From NCBI GenBank assembly GCA_004293815.1, contig RDZD01000020.1:1-64000 (forward strand): DNA of 64,000 bases. The letters run 5' to 3'. The translations under genes and the position numbers were made by a program. This DNA comes from Cytophagales bacterium. Lineage in GTDB: Bacteria; Bacteroidota; Bacteroidia; Cytophagales; Bernardetiaceae. The notes under the pieces are model-generated. The model saw only the letters and a program-made list of their open reading frames with translations, searched no databases and was not told the DNA's origin. This document shows, piece by piece, positions 35,948 to 45,301 of this stretch (its first letter is position 1; the number at the start of each line of letters is the position of its first letter).

Positions 35948-38900
35948 ATGAAGCAGTTATACAGCCTTTTAGTAGTTTTTTTGAGCTTTACGGCCTCACT
36001 TTACGCACAACTAAACGATAGTTTCACAGACGGTAATTACACCGCCTCACCAACTTGGGTGGGTGGCAGCACTGTGGGTCCAGCTGAAGGTTTTACGGTT
36101 AATCCCAGCTTACAGCTCCAGACAAATCTAGCCAACATTGGTACAGGAACTCGCTTTGCGTATTTGACCACACCCACAGCCATCAACCTAAGCACCAACC
36201 ATTACGAATGGAGCTGCAATACTCAACTACTCTTTACTACACCAAGTCCGCCAAATTCCACCAACCATAGCCGAATTTATTTGACTTCAGATGCAAGCAA
36301 TTTGCTGGGCGCGCTCAACGGTTATTTTATCAAAGTGCAAGATAAAATTACTTTAAATCGCCAAGACGGCTTGGTGGAGACCGAACTTGCCCTTGTGGGC
36401 GGCACCAGCACACCACTTGCAAGCCCTGTTACAGCCAGTATACGTGTCATACGCACGATGTCTGGTCTTTGGCAGGTGTTTCTGGGCGGTGTTTTGCAAG
36501 GTGTGGCTACAGACCTAACCTACACCACATCTAGTTTTTTTGGAGTACAGTACCGCTATTCTGCCTCTACTCGCCGCAATGATTTTGTATTTGACAATGC
36601 ACTTATTCAGCCATACATTGATGTTGCACCACCTGTCCCAACGTCGGTACAAGGCGCGGCAACTAATCAAATTGCCGTTAATTTTAACGAGCCTATAAAT
36701 GAAATTTCAGCAGAAAACGCCTCCAACTATCTTGTAGTGGGTATTGGTGCACCTCTAATAGCTGAGCTTAATCCCTTAAACCCAACGCAGGTTATCCTCA
36801 CCTTTGCCACAACATTTGTACCCGCTACGGCCTACACTCTGAATGTGAGCAATGTCAAAGATTTGTTTGGCAACGATATGGTGGGTACAACCGCATTGCC
36901 CTTTGTGTTCAATGACCTGTTACCGCCTATGCTCAGTAGGTTAAAAGTCATTTCGGCTAATGCTTTAGATGTGTTTTTTAATGAAGACGTGCAGGTGCTT
37001 AGTGCTGAAACAGAAGCTAATTACAGCAAAAGTTTAGGGATAGCCAATCCAGCTATTGCGCTGCGCGATGCGGCCAACTTTAAACTTGTTCACTTGACCT
37101 TTCCTGACAACTTCCCTGCTAACACCAACCAAAATTTATCCATTATCAATGTGCGAGACTTGGCTTCCAATCCAATTTCGCCAGCTATCAGCGGCTTATT
37201 TCGTTATGACACAGACCGCCCTGATGTGTGTCCAAGTGGCTGTGTGATAGCCTTGTCGCCCAATCAAGTTCGGGTTATTTTTGATGAAGATGTGGATCTT
37301 ACCACTTCTCAAATTGTCAATAATTATGAAGTGTTGGGCTTAGGCTTTCCCACAAGTGCCGTGCGCGATGTGAGCAATCCCAAACAAGTACTGCTCACGT
37401 TTCCTTTTTCTTTTGTGGTAGAGCAAATGTATCAGCTCAAAATACAAAGCGTAACAGATTTGGTTGGCAATGAAATGACTACCAGAACACGGGATTTTAT
37501 GTATGATAATAATAATCCCACTGTGGTCAAGCTACGCGTACTTGATAACAACAACATAGAATTGACTTTTAGTGAATTTGTGCAAAATCCTTCTGCTACA
37601 CTGTTAACTAACTATTTGGTGAGTAGTGGTATAGGAAACCCAACAGCCGCTACATTATCAGCGTTTGATGCCCGTATCGTTACACTGACCTTTGCGGGCG
37701 GACTGGGCGATTTTGCAGCACTCACCCTCACCGTGTCTAACGTGAGAGACTTGCTCGGCAACGCCATGAGTCCGCCTCAGGTTCTCAATTTTGGTACTAG
37801 AAGCCCTAGTATTGGCAAAATATGGGTACTCTCTCGTCAAAAAATACGTGTACAGTTTTCTGAACCCATAGAAACTCTCACTGCCGAAACCGAAGCTAAT
37901 TATAATGTACCTTCTTTGGGTGTGCCTTCTTTGGCTACCAAAACCGCCCCTAATTTGGTAGAATTAGACTTTGCAGCCTCTATGGCTATAAGTACTCCAT
38001 ACACTTTGAGTGTTCTCAACGTTCAAGATTTGCTTGGCAATGCCATTACGACAGCTTCTACAGAAACTTTTTCCTATCAGGTACGCATCACACAAGTCAA
38101 AGTAGTTTCTGCCAACCTGCTGGACGTTTTCTTTAGCTCTAACGTGGTTTTGGCTGATGCCGAAGATGAACTCAAATACAGCGTTGCACCCACGCTCGGC
38201 AACCCAGCCTCTGCGGTGCGTGATGCCAGCAATTTTGCTTTAGTACACCTCTCTTTTGGCCCCAATTTCTTGCCTAGCGTCACCTACACGCTCACAGCAG
38301 GCTGGTGCGCATTGCTGAACGGACAAATAGCCCCAATCTCTACACATAGCTTTGTATACGACAACGTGCCACCTTCGGTAACGACTCTTGAGTTGATAGG
38401 TCCAAAATCGCTGCGCTTGACTTTTTCAGAAGAACTAGACGAAGTAACGGCGGAAGCCTTGAACCATTATGCTGTCAATTTTGGGATTGGCCTGCCCGTC
38501 TCAGTAGTATTGAGTTCAAACAAGAAAGTGGTGGTGCTAACCTATGCCTCAAACTTTGCCTTCGGAACAGTTTATACACTGACTGTTAAGAGTGTCAGGG
38601 ATTTGCTCCTCAACGAAATGGGCGTTCAAAATCTCACATTTTCGCGACCTGTGCAGCCAGCACCTGGCGAGTTGCTCATCACAGAGATTTTTGCGGACGA
38701 GTCGCCCAAAAAAGGCTTGCCCTTGGCTGAATTTATAGAAATTTATAATCCCACGACCACACCCAAAAACTTGCTTGGTGTTTTGCTGCAAGACGGTAGC
38801 TCGCAAACCACTCTCCCGAGCTACACTCTTGCACCTGGTGCTTATGTCACACTTTGCCCCTTATCGGCTGTGGATAGTTTTTCGGTGTTTGGGGCTTGCT

Positions 38901-41900
38901 TAGGGCTGCCTTCTTGGCTCTCTCTCACCAACTCAGGCGAGCCTATTCGCTTTTTAAGCAGCGATAGCGTTCTAATTACCTCTGTCACCTTTGATGATGA
39001 TTGGTACAAAGATGACGTTAAAAAGCTTGGTGGCTGGTCTTTGGAGCGCATTGATTTGTCTTCACCTTGCGCTGGTGGTGGCAATTGGTTAGCGTCTCGC
39101 GACAGTACAGGAGGTACTCCTTCTAAAATCAATTCTGTCAATGGCTTAACAGCTGATGCCATAGCTCCATTTATTCTAGCCTCAAAAACCTTAGTTCCCG
39201 ATCGCTTGGAGTTGAGCCTAAGCGAAGAGTCTGACAGTTTGAGCATGGTTACACTAGCCAATTATAGCATTTTGGACGGCTCTTTATCTGTGGCCTCAAT
39301 TGCTTATAATAGTCCCACAAAGCTCACCTTGCGCTTTGCGACAGCACTAGACCCTAACAAGCTCTACACTCTCGTCATGCGCAACGTGCGCGACTGTATA
39401 GGCAATACACAACCTGATACCATAAATTTTGGTGTAGGAGAAGTTCCCAAAGCTTTTGATTTGATTATCACCGAAATCATGGCGGATGAGTCCCCACGAG
39501 TCGGTTTGCCTTTGGCCGAGTATATAGAAATTCGCAACAGAACCTCAAAGCTTCTCAATTTGGGGACTGTAAGACTTTCAGATGCTACCAGTTCCGTTTT
39601 GCTGCCTTCAAGGGTATTGGAGGGCGGTGCTTATCTGTTGCTCACTGGCACAAGTAAAGTAGATAGCTTTGGTATCAGTAATGCTGTGGGCGTAGTGGGC
39701 TTTCCGAGCTTGAGCAACACAGGGGAACCGCTCACACTTCGTGACACTTCGGGCAAACAAATCTTTGCTATCAACTTTGATGATGGCTGGTATGGTGATG
39801 CAGTGAAAAAGAACGGCGGCTGGTCTCTGGAAATGATAGACCAAAACAACCCTTGTGGAGAAGCCGATAACTGGCTGGCTTCTAAAGATGTGAAAGGCGG
39901 TACGCCAGGAAAAATCAATTCCGTATCAGCTTCTAAGCCAGATTTGACCAAACCAGCCATAGCCTCGCTAGAAATTATCACGCTTTCACAATTGGAAGTT
40001 ACGTTTTCTGAAACGCTGGACAGCTTAAGTATGGTGACCGCGGCTAACTATGCAGTGGCGGGACTCAGTATTACTTCAGTGGTATATGTTTCGCCCAAGT
40101 CTGCGAGAATCAACTTTTCTGCGCCTATTAAAGAAACTCTGCTTTACAAATTAACCGTTACAGGGGCCAAAGATTGCGCTGGGAATGCTTCAGCAAGCAG
40201 CAAAAATTTTGGTAAAGGCCGTATCCCTTTGGCTAATGAGCTGGTTATTACGGAAATCATGGCAGACGAAACTCCAAAAGTTGGTTTGCCTTTGGCGGAG
40301 TATTTAGAGATATACAACCCAACACCTGATTTGATTTCACTTCAAGATGTTGTCATTCAAGATGCTACAAGTGAATACAAACTGCCAAATTCTGCCATTG
40401 AAGGTAAAAAATATTTGCTTTTGTGCAGCACCAGCAAGATAGACAGTTTCGCAACGGTCAATGCTCTGGCTATGAGCAGTTTTCCGAGTCTAACTAATAG
40501 TGGCGAAGAGCTGTCTCTTATCAACTCTCTTGGCAAACGAATTTTCAGCGTTAATTACTCAGACGATTGGTATAAAGATCCTGTCAAAGCTTTGGGAGGT
40601 TGGTCTCTAGAAATGATAGACCCTAGTAACTTTTGTGGCGAAGCTGACAACTGGCTGGCATCTAAAAACCCTCTGGGTGGTACGCCTGCTGCTGAAAATT
40701 CTGTATTAGCTTCTAATCCAGACACGGTAGCTCCTGCAATTTCCAGCATTACGCTACTTGCCGACACTCTGCTTAGGATAAATTTTTCAGAAAAAATGGA
40801 TAGTCTAGATGTGCTCAATGCAGCACGTTATACACTTAACAAAGGACTTACTATCAAAGTTTTGAGATGGCTAGATGCTACAAGCATTACACTGAGTTTT
40901 TCACCTAAAATTGCCACCAGCACCATTTATGAGCTTAGTGCCAAGGGGCTAAGAGATTGTAGCGGTAACGCTTCAGCAGCACAAACCTTTAGTTTTGGTC
41001 GCGGAGTAGCACCCACTGGCAATGAGCTGCTGATTACCGAAATTTTGGCAGATCCCAGCCCGAGAATTGGTCTTCCAGAACGAGAGTTCTTGGAAATTCA
41101 TAATAATAGCGACAAGCTTTTGGAAATTGGCGGCGTAACGCTTTCTGACGCAGGCGGCGTGTGTACCCTACCTCCTGCGGTGCTCTTACCGCGCCAATAC
41201 GCCGTGATTTGTGGCACATCTTCGGTGAGCAATTTTGCGGCTTATGGTACTGTCATTGGCGTAACGGGCTTTCCAAGCCTTGACAATGAAGGTGAAAAAC
41301 TGACTCTTAGAGCGGCAAACAACAACTTATTGTTTAGCGTTGACTATGATTACAACTGGTATAGTGACCCAGCCAAAAAAGCAGGCGGCTGGACACTTGA
41401 ACTCAAAGACCTTAATAGCCCGTGCATAGAAGCTGGCAACTGGCTAGCGAGCGAGTCTCCTTCAGGCGGTACTCCAGCCGCTGCCAACTCCCTCAGTGGT
41501 GAAGTGCGTGATGTGCTTCCGCCGCAAATAGAACAAGTTCTGGCCTTGTCAGATACTCTCATTGAAGTGCGCTTTTCTGAGAAGATGGATAGTGTCAGCT
41601 TGATGAATAGCCTTAACTATCTGCTTTCAGACGCTTTGGTTTTGAAGAAAATCATTTATCTATCTGAAAAAAATATCCGCTTTGTCATAAGTCCCAAGCT
41701 TTTGATTAATAAAGCCTATAAACTTACCGTAAAAGCTGTCAGGGACTGTTCAGGCAACGCCATAGAGGAAATTGCTTGGCCATTTGGTTTGGGTGTTGTG
41801 CCTGACTTCAATGAGTTAATCATTACAGAAATCATGTGCGACCCCTCACCTGTTATCAAACTTCCTGAAACAGAATATCTAGAAATATTCAATCCGACGA

Positions 41901-43468
41901 ACAAAATTTTAAGTTTGGGAGGTGTCCTGCTCTCCGATGGCTCTGAAACGGTTGTCTTACCATTTCAAAATATTCAACCTCAAAGCTATTGGGTCATTTG
42001 CCCCTCTTCTTCAGTGAACGCATTGTCTCTTTTTGGCAGTAATATTCTTGGCATTTCGAACTGGGTGAGCCTGGATAACTTCGGCGAAAACTTACGCCTG
42101 CGCACGCCTGATGGCCGTTTGATACATGACGTAACCTATTCGGACGATTGGTACAATTCTGCCGACAAAGAAGAAGGGGGCTGGTCTTTGGAGATGATTG
42201 ACCCGAACAACCCTTGTGCAGGTAGCAGCAACTGGACGGCTTCTGAACACCCCAAAGGCGGGACACCCGCAAAAGAAAATTCGGTACTGGGTAGTTTTCC
42301 AGATAATAGACCACCCAAGTTGCTTAAAGCTGATGCCTTAGATCCCTTGACGGTGCGTTTAAAGTTTGATGAAAAGCTGGACAGTGCACAACTGGTGCGC
42401 TTTGCAGAAATCAGCTTAGACAAAGGGTTGATTGTAAAAAATTTAGAGTTAGAGCCTGCTGATTTTTCGCTTGTCAAACTTAGGCTGGTTTCAGACATGA
42501 CCCCAAGAACTGTTTATACCGCCAAAGTGGGACAAATCACTGATTGTGTGGGTAATTTACTCAATGCAGAAAACAACCAAGCTACTTTTGTTCTACCTGA
42601 GCAAGGCGACTCCACGGATTTAGTCATTAATGAAATTCTCTTTGATCCTCCTGTAGGCGGTACAGACTTTGTTGAAATTTACAACCGTTCTGAGAAGTTT
42701 GTCAATTTGAGAGGCTGGCGTATAACAGGCTTCCGTGATGGAGCAATTTATACCCCAAAAATCATTTCGGAAGAAGATCTAATTCTGGCTCCTCAGTCTT
42801 ATCTGGCAGTTTCACGCAGTAACGAGCTGCTTTTGGGACAATATCCAAACGGCAAACGCGAAAACTTTTGGGCTATCAATAGCCTACCTTCTTTTGCAGA
42901 TTCAGAAGGTACAGTCATTTTGCAGAGCAACACTGGTCAGATTGTAGACAGATTTGATTATAACAAAGATTTTCATTTAGACTTGATCCGCGACCGAGAA
43001 GGTGTGAGTTTGGAACGCATCAACTTCAATAATCCCACTAACGATCGCAACAATTGGCATTCTGCTGCTGCCACTATTGGCTATGGTACGCCAGGCTATT
43101 TGAATTCTCAGTATGTGGGCGAAAACGGAGCAAGTCAAAATAAAGATTGCTTTGGTTTAAGTCTAGATATCTTTACACCCGACAACGACGGCATAGACGA
43201 TTTTGTACAAATCAACTACACTTGTGCAGATTTGGGCACTATTGCAGACATTAACATTTACGATATGAAAGGCAGGCTCATGCGTCAGTTAGTTCAGAAC
43301 AGGCTAGTGGCTACGAGTGGTGGCTCGCTAACGTGGGACGGCCTCACCGACAGCGGACAGAAAGTGCCTGTAGGCTATTATCTGATAACGATACAGACGT
43401 ATAACCTGAGCGGTAAAACCTCTGTAGTTCGCAAAAAGATAGCGGTTAGCGGTACTTGGAACCGCTAA
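35948..43468 (+). CDS. Giant secreted Ig-like / lamin-tail repeat protein
   Basis: From ATG 35948 (MKQLYSLLVVFLSFTASLYAQ) the product has 2,506 residues. After the signal peptide comes a lectin-like N-terminal domain (to about 225). Seven tandem SbsA-type Ig modules of about 97 residues follow (about 225-900; each has a PP..., VxFxE, NY, LTF, YTLxVxxVxDLxGN pattern). Then come six lamin-tail domains starting near residues 906, 1173, 1431, 1694, 1956 and 2224 (LLITEIxADxSPxxGLPxxEYLEIYN), the first five each followed by one more Ig module. The end from about 2,400 (IFTPDNDGIDDFVQINYTC...YDMKGRLMR...VPVGYYLITI) is a FlgD/CHU_C-like sorting domain, suggesting type IX export to the cell surface. 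An adhesin or sheath role is likely, but unproven. Confidence 0.88.
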   Translation: MKQLYSLLVVFLSFTASLYAQLNDSFTDGNYTASPTWVGGSTVGPAEGFTVNPSLQLQTNLANIGTGTRFAYLTTPTAINLSTNHYEWSCNTQLLFTTPSPPNSTNHSRIYLTSDASNLLGALNGYFIKVQDKITLNRQDGLVETELALVGGTSTPLASPVTASIRVIRTMSGLWQVFLGGVLQGVATDLTYTTSSFFGVQYRYSASTRRNDFVFDNALIQPYIDVAPPVPTSVQGAATNQIAVNFNEPINEISAENASNYLVVGIGAPLIAELNPLNPTQVILTFATTFVPATAYTLNVSNVKDLFGNDMVGTTALPFVFNDLLPPMLSRLKVISANALDVFFNEDVQVLSAETEANYSKSLGIANPAIALRDAANFKLVHLTFPDNFPANTNQNLSIINVRDLASNPISPAISGLFRYDTDRPDVCPSGCVIALSPNQVRVIFDEDVDLTTSQIVNNYEVLGLGFPTSAVRDVSNPKQVLLTFPFSFVVEQMYQLKIQSVTDLVGNEMTTRTRDFMYDNNNPTVVKLRVLDNNNIELTFSEFVQNPSATLLTNYLVSSGIGNPTAATLSAFDARIVTLTFAGGLGDFAALTLTVSNVRDLLGNAMSPPQVLNFGTRSPSIGKIWVLSRQKIRVQFSEPIETLTAETEANYNVPSLGVPSLATKTAPNLVELDFAASMAISTPYTLSVLNVQDLLGNAITTASTETFSYQVRITQVKVVSANLLDVFFSSNVVLADAEDELKYSVAPTLGNPASAVRDASNFALVHLSFGPNFLPSVTYTLTAGWCALLNGQIAPISTHSFVYDNVPPSVTTLELIGPKSLRLTFSEELDEVTAEALNHYAVNFGIGLPVSVVLSSNKKVVVLTYASNFAFGTVYTLTVKSVRDLLLNEMGVQNLTFSRPVQPAPGELLITEIFADESPKKGLPLAEFIEIYNPTTTPKNLLGVLLQDGSSQTTLPSYTLAPGAYVTLCPLSAVDSFSVFGACLGLPSWLSLTNSGEPIRFLSSDSVLITSVTFDDDWYKDDVKKLGGWSLERIDLSSPCAGGGNWLASRDSTGGTPSKINSVNGLTADAIAPFILASKTLVPDRLELSLSEESDSLSMVTLANYSILDGSLSVASIAYNSPTKLTLRFATALDPNKLYTLVMRNVRDCIGNTQPDTINFGVGEVPKAFDLIITEIMADESPRVGLPLAEYIEIRNRTSKLLNLGTVRLSDATSSVLLPSRVLEGGAYLLLTGTSKVDSFGISNAVGVVGFPSLSNTGEPLTLRDTSGKQIFAINFDDGWYGDAVKKNGGWSLEMIDQNNPCGEADNWLASKDVKGGTPGKINSVSASKPDLTKPAIASLEIITLSQLEVTFSETLDSLSMVTAANYAVAGLSITSVVYVSPKSARINFSAPIKETLLYKLTVTGAKDCAGNASASSKNFGKGRIPLANELVITEIMADETPKVGLPLAEYLEIYNPTPDLISLQDVVIQDATSEYKLPNSAIEGKKYLLLCSTSKIDSFATVNALAMSSFPSLTNSGEELSLINSLGKRIFSVNYSDDWYKDPVKALGGWSLEMIDPSNFCGEADNWLASKNPLGGTPAAENSVLASNPDTVAPAISSITLLADTLLRINFSEKMDSLDVLNAARYTLNKGLTIKVLRWLDATSITLSFSPKIATSTIYELSAKGLRDCSGNASAAQTFSFGRGVAPTGNELLITEILADPSPRIGLPEREFLEIHNNSDKLLEIGGVTLSDAGGVCTLPPAVLLPRQYAVICGTSSVSNFAAYGTVIGVTGFPSLDNEGEKLTLRAANNNLLFSVDYDYNWYSDPAKKAGGWTLELKDLNSPCIEAGNWLASESPSGGTPAAANSLSGEVRDVLPPQIEQVLALSDTLIEVRFSEKMDSVSLMNSLNYLLSDALVLKKIIYLSEKNIRFVISPKLLINKAYKLTVKAVRDCSGNAIEEIAWPFGLGVVPDFNELIITEIMCDPSPVIKLPETEYLEIFNPTNKILSLGGVLLSDGSETVVLPFQNIQPQSYWVICPSSSVNALSLFGSNILGISNWVSLDNFGENLRLRTPDGRLIHDVTYSDDWYNSADKEEGGWSLEMIDPNNPCAGSSNWTASEHPKGGTPAKENSVLGSFPDNRPPKLLKADALDPLTVRLKFDEKLDSAQLVRFAEISLDKGLIVKNLELEPADFSLVKLRLVSDMTPRTVYTAKVGQITDCVGNLLNAENNQATFVLPEQGDSTDLVINEILFDPPVGGTDFVEIYNRSEKFVNLRGWRITGFRDGAIYTPKIISEEDLILAPQSYLAVSRSNELLLGQYPNGKRENFWAINSLPSFADSEGTVILQSNTGQIVDRFDYNKDFHLDLIRDREGVSLERINFNNPTNDRNNWHSAAATIGYGTPGYLNSQYVGENGASQNKDCFGLSLDIFTPDNDGIDDFVQINYTCADLGTIADINIYDMKGRLMRQLVQNRLVATSGGSLTWDGLTDSGQKVPVGYYLITIQTYNLSGKTSVVRKKIAVSGTWNR
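36622..38640 (+). repeat. Seven ~290-bp SbsA-Ig coding repeats
   Basis: Module starts lie near 36622, 36916, 37207, 37506, 37802, 38087 and 38359. Each encodes a hydrophobic strand, VxFxE/D, a (T/S)AExxxNY segment and a closing VxDLxGN. They form an uninterrupted stalk-like array before the first lamin-tail domain. Confidence 0.8.
38664..42618 (+). repeat. Five ~790-bp lamin-tail + Ig coding repeats
   Basis: Starts of the ITEI(M/L/F) motif lie near 38664, 39466, 40240, 41027, 41814 and 42619, so the period is 774-805 bp. Each unit also repeats GGWSLExID, a Cys-containing NPC segment, NWLAS and GGTPxxxNS near its middle. Divergence at DNA level is moderate; amino acid motifs are kept. Confidence 0.85.
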
Positions 43469-43472
43469 GAAA

Positions 43473-44282
43473 TTAGGCTTTTGCTTCTTGGCTATTTAGA
43501 AATTCTAAAAGCATTGTGCGAAGTTCGCGCGAGGAAAGATTCATGACTATCTCGCCTTTTCGGGCGAGAGCAATCTGGCCCGTCTCTTCAGAAACCACTA
43601 AAACAGAGGCTTCGGTATGTTCTGTTAGGCCAAGCGCGGCGCGGTGTCTTAAACCAAGATGAGTGGGTAGGGTGTTGTTGTCAGAAATTGGTAAGCGGCA
43701 ACGAGCCGCCATAAGTCTACCGTTGGTGATGATGGCAGCACCGTCGTGCATTGGGCTGTTTTTAAAGAAAATAGACAGAATAAGAGACTTTGAGATAATC
43801 GCCTCCATTCTATCGCCTGTTTCTATGTAGGGATTAAGTTCTATTTCCGACCCTATAGCAATGAGCGCGCCAGTATTGGCTTCGCTCATACGTTTGGTGG
43901 CATCTATCAAACCATTAATGTCCCATGCTGTAGCATTTTGCCGCTTGCGAGCCGCCACAAACAATGCCTGCCAGCGATTGAGCGTAGCGGTTTGGCTTAG
44001 AATAATAAGAAACTTTTTGATTTCAGTCTGAAAAAAGATAATCAGTGCTACCATGCCCACACCCATAAACTGCCCTAAAATCTTACTCAGCAGCTTCATT
44101 TCTGAGGCTTCCACGATGAGGTATATTAAATAGAGCGACAAGAAACCTATAGAAACACGGGCAGCAATCGTACCACGCACAAGTGTGTAAAAGCTATACA
44201 GCAACAGCCCTACAAAGAACATATCTAGTATGTCTACCCAATGCACTTCTAAAAAGCCTATCTGAAAGACCAAAGGCATCAT
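43473..44282 (-). CDS. cdaA: Diadenylate cyclase CdaA
   Basis: A 269-residue membrane enzyme making cyclic di-AMP from two ATP. Three N-terminal helices (about residues 12-90) anchor a DisA_N/DAC domain. Catalytic motifs are DGA (MHDGAAII, near 178) and RHR (LGLRHRAALG, near 210), and both are intact. Cyclic di-AMP commonly controls potassium and osmolyte transport; no regulator such as CdaR or GlmM is adjacent. It is convergent with the giant protein gene with only 4 nt between stops and no terminator between them. A Met-Met start allows either of two adjacent ATGs. Confidence 0.95.
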   Translation of the reverse strand: MMPLVFQIGFLEVHWVDILDMFFVGLLLYSFYTLVRGTIAARVSIGFLSLYLIYLIVEASEMKLLSKILGQFMGVGMVALIIFFQTEIKKFLIILSQTATLNRWQALFVAARKRQNATAWDINGLIDATKRMSEANTGALIAIGSEIELNPYIETGDRMEAIISKSLILSIFFKNSPMHDGAAIITNGRLMAARCRLPISDNNTLPTHLGLRHRAALGLTEHTEASVLVVSEETGQIALARKGEIVMNLSSRELRTMLLEFLNSQEAKA

Positions 44283-44362
44283 AAGCTGCGTGTATTATTT
44301 GTACCAAACCGTGTGCAAAAAGTCTTCTTTTGATGCCTTCTTGCCAATAATTTCTAAGTTTA

Positions 44363-45148
44363 TTAAGCGTCCGTTTTCTTATTCACACGTTCTAAGAACG
44401 CCTTCATGCCAGACTTTAAATTTTTGAGTTTGCCGTCTAGCCCTTCGGTATTTACATAAATGGTGTTATGTTCAGAGGCTATCTCATGAGCAGGACGTGT
44501 ATCGGTGTAGTAATAGGCTGCAATAGACTTGCGCGACAAATGAGGCGGTGTATTGAGTGGCTTAGGGTGTCCGTGGAAAGACACCTCATTGGTTTCAAAA
44601 ATAACACAGCGGTTAAAATCAGGCGAAATATAAGCAAGTTGCTGATTGGTGGGTAAGTCCCAAAGCTCTAAAAAGCCATTGTACTCTTTTTTCCAATCTT
44701 TGTTCATGTATACCAGAATGTTGAGGCGACGATGCTGCCTAGTTTCTGGGTGATAATTAAAATCTACGTGTACATCCAAAAAAGCCCCCTTTAGCGATTG
44801 ATGAAGCCCTCCACCAAAGAGTTTTGCATCGGGTTTGAGGTCTTCTATTTTGGTGATTTCAGAAACAATACTGAGCAGTTTTGTGCTATTTAGCTCTTCA
44901 AACACTTGATTAAGTAGCGGCTCCTCGAAAGTGGTAAGGGCATATTTGTTTTTTTGATTGATGTAAGTCGTACCATCCCATTGCCCTTTGGTAACATCAG
45001 GATACGCATGAAGAATACGCTCTGCGGCCTCCAAATGAAAGAAATTCTCAAAACAGAGGTATCTGAAAGGCTTTTTGGGGTCATTAAACTCCACCTTGAG
45101 GCTTTCTTTGATGCTTTCTAGACGTTCGTAATTGATTAGTTCAGACAT
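44363..45148 (-). CDS. 2-oxoglutarate/Fe(II)-dependent oxygenase (prolyl-hydroxylase-like)
   Basis: From ATG 45148 (MSELINYERL) the protein has 261 residues. The double-stranded beta-helix active site is visible: HVDFNYHP with iron ligands His127 and Asp129, a distal His192 in VSFHGHPKPL, and Arg206 in SRKSIAAYYYT for 2-oxoglutarate. RRLNILVYMNKDWKKEYNGFLELWD is typical of the 2OG-FeII_Oxy_3 / P4H-like group, which often hydroxylates proteins or small molecules. It lies downstream of the BtuG-like gene on the same strand, but a hairpin at 45231-45282 separates them, so co-transcription is doubtful. Substrate unknown. Confidence 0.88.
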   Translation of the reverse strand: MSELINYERLESIKESLKVEFNDPKKPFRYLCFENFFHLEAAERILHAYPDVTKGQWDGTTYINQKNKYALTTFEEPLLNQVFEELNSTKLLSIVSEITKIEDLKPDAKLFGGGLHQSLKGAFLDVHVDFNYHPETRQHRRLNILVYMNKDWKKEYNGFLELWDLPTNQQLAYISPDFNRCVIFETNEVSFHGHPKPLNTPPHLSRKSIAAYYYTDTRPAHEIASEHNTIYVNTEGLDGKLKNLKSGMKAFLERVNKKTDA

Positions 45149-45230
45149 AAGACATAAAGTATAAATGTAAACAAGCAAAAATCAAGGGTGAAAACTGGCT
45201 CGCAGGGTGTTGCAAATTTAATAAAAGCTA

Positions 45231-45282
45231 AACAGGATACCAAAACTATACACTAAATTTGTCCGTTCTCTGGTATCCTGTT
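45231..45282 (-). terminator. Hairpin after the BtuG-like gene
   Basis: Perfect 12-bp arms (45231-45242 and 45271-45282) enclose a 28-nt loop, 20 nt past the stop on the minus strand, followed by a weak U-rich stretch. Probably a terminator. Confidence 0.6.
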
Positions 45283-45301
45283 AGCCTCCTAAAAACAGAA
45301 A

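Noticed and set aside
38842-39261. 139-codon minus-strand open frame in the giant protein gene, with similar ones in later repeats
   Set aside because: The same antisense frame recurs because the coding repeats recur; not an independent gene family.
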